A program made the translations under genes and the position numbers. 64,000 bases of DNA from Nageia nagi (Eukaryota > Pinophyta): the NCBI GenBank assembly GCA_050084985.1, contig JBITNC010000001.1:72416001-72480000 (forward strand), written 5' to 3'. The notes below the pieces were generated by a model. It saw nothing but the letters and a program-made list of their open reading frames with translations, was not told the origin of the DNA and searched no databases. Position 1 is the first letter of the stretch. Every line of letters starts with the position of its first letter. Shown here piece by piece: positions 63,182 through 64,000 of this stretch.

Positions 63182-63967
63182 TGATGTTCCTTTTATATAT
63201 ATATATATAAAATAAACTAAAAATATATATATTACACAGGTGAAGTTTCACAACCCTACGTAAACCAGAGATATTTGCCTAGCATATAAAAAATAAAATT
63301 GCTCATAAACTAAAATATATAAATATATATACATATATATATTAAATTTTAGCAAACCAACTAAAAACTGAGAATGGACAAATGCAGTCCCACAAAACTC
63401 AAAATTGATACAAACTTCCACAAGTTGGGAACGAACTGCAAACCCCAACTGAATATGGATACCAAAAAACTCCCACCTCAATAATGACACCCCAAATACA
63501 ATAAGCATAAGGTTTGGGGCTGCCAACAGGTCTGAAACACATGTCACAAACGCTCTAAAAATGCCATGAACCACTCATAGATGCATTTTTTGTATTTTTG
63601 ATATTTTAGGGCATCAACACCCTCAATGATATTGCCAAAACCTCAAACATGCAGCTCCAATGCACTATGGGAATAAGTAAGACCTGCAATCTCAACTCAT
63701 GGAAACTCTAGGGTTTCAATATTCAATTTTGATATCAACATAACATGCCCAAAATGGAACTTTCACTTCCTTTTATATATGAGGTTCTATTTTTGCATTG
63801 ACATTTCCAAAACCCTAAAATCACTTAAAGCCTTATTTCAAGTTTATAACATAAAGAAATAATAATTAAAACTAATGTTATGTCTCCTAATACATTGCTC
63901 CCTTTTTTTATTATTTATTTCCTAAGTGTAGAAGACAAAACTGATATTTCAATCTTGGGACATTATA
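63182..63967 (-). repeat. 5' LTR of the minus-strand element
   Basis: 786 bp, partner of 58046-58816. The first base pair of the usual TG start is TA here (C to T on the other strand). Internal AT-rich expansions at 63196-63240 and 63310-63345 distinguish it from its partner. Confidence 0.88.
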
Positions 63968-64000
63968 ATCAAAGTCTTTCGCACACCCTTGGAGATCATG
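63968..64000 (-). pseudogene. Continuation of the extra ORF of copy D
   Basis: The last 33 bp resemble the reverse complement of 51613-51645 (ending CTTTAGGGGCATG and GATCATG), so they are the displaced upstream part of the ORF ending at 57957. The window ends here. Confidence 0.5.

Larger units (their letters stand above)
58046..63967 (-). mobile_element. LTR retrotransposon with gag, protease remnant and a novel ORF, no RT or integrase seen
   Basis: LTRs lie at 58046-58816 and 63182-63967. On the minus strand each starts TGTAATGTCCC (TATAATGTCCC on the right) and ends GGAACATCA. The primer site for initiator tRNA-Met (TGGTATCAAAGCTGG, 63163-63177) follows the 5' LTR. A purine-rich GAGGAGCATGGACT precedes the 3' LTR. 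The content is gag 62437-61870, protease 61640-61200, unknown ORF 60678-59299 and a short ORF 59124-58897. It is inserted in the extra ORF of copy D. A clear 5-bp duplication could not be confirmed (CAATG against ATCAA). It looks non-autonomous. Confidence 0.88.

Noticed and set aside
58041-63972. Five-base target duplication of the minus-strand element
   Set aside because: The flanks CAATG and ATCAA do not match, even allowing a one-base shift.

Overview
The window is plant nuclear DNA made almost entirely of nested and decayed transposable elements. I found no complete host gene, rRNA, tRNA gene or CRISPR array. The retroelement types (Athila-like and Tat-like Ty3/gypsy, chromovirus-type gypsy, a TRIM-like mini-element, hAT DNA transposons) and plant-style GT-AG introns point to a large, gene-poor plant genome. 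A gymnosperm is my guess, but nothing here proves it.

Layout, left to right. Positions 1-2664 hold a palindrome array followed by the first half of a plus-strand ORF (family 'A'). An Athila-like element in minus orientation (element 1, 2665-14040) was inserted into that ORF. Element 1 is itself interrupted by a 5.8-kb hAT transposon (7357-13193, 8-bp target duplication), which carries a younger TRIM-like element (8697-10693, GTTAA target duplication, LTRs that look identical). The A ORF appears to resume at 14041-15190. Next come a poorly resolved gypsy remnant on the minus strand (about 16.6-18.8 kb), a second copy of the A-type ORF on the minus strand (copy 'B', 20.2-23.5 kb) with its own palindrome array (24.0-25.4 kb) and LTR start (25.64 kb), and a decayed hAT-like gene with introns (25.95-28.25 kb). 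After a stretch containing one exon-like ORF (29883-30036) lies a chromovirus 5' LTR, leader and gag-pol fragment (30231-32721).

Element 2 (32722-44932, plus strand) is a much better preserved sister of element 1. It has a 5' LTR with TGATGAGT/ACTCATCA ends, a tRNA-Asp-type primer site, gag, RT-RNase H, integrase, a conserved hairpin and A tract, a coiled-coil third ORF and a 3' LTR truncated after about 1.08 kb. Directly after the truncation point lies a second, badly decayed chromovirus copy (44933-47828).

The last quarter is a complex of Tat-like pieces. Copy 'C' of the palindrome array and ORF (48.1-51.7 kb) is followed by an arm of about 1.5 kb (51.6-53.13 kb). That arm recurs in inverted orientation at 56.56-58.05 kb, on the far side of a plus-strand pol fragment in which an archaeal-type RNase H domain lies upstream of RT (53.1-56.56 kb). 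A complete-looking LTR element in minus orientation (58046-63967) then splits the antisense ORF of the right arm. It encodes gag and protease remnants and a 459-codon ORF of unknown function where RT and integrase would be expected.

The three A/B/C loci form one family. Each has a long ORF, an array of 8 to 10 stem-loop units upstream of it, and a junction reading polypurine tract plus LTR start on the opposite strand. The best reading is that these are antisense extra ORFs plus repeat-rich 3' regions of Tat-type retrotransposons. Most coding regions here contain stops or frameshifts and are annotated as pseudogenes.
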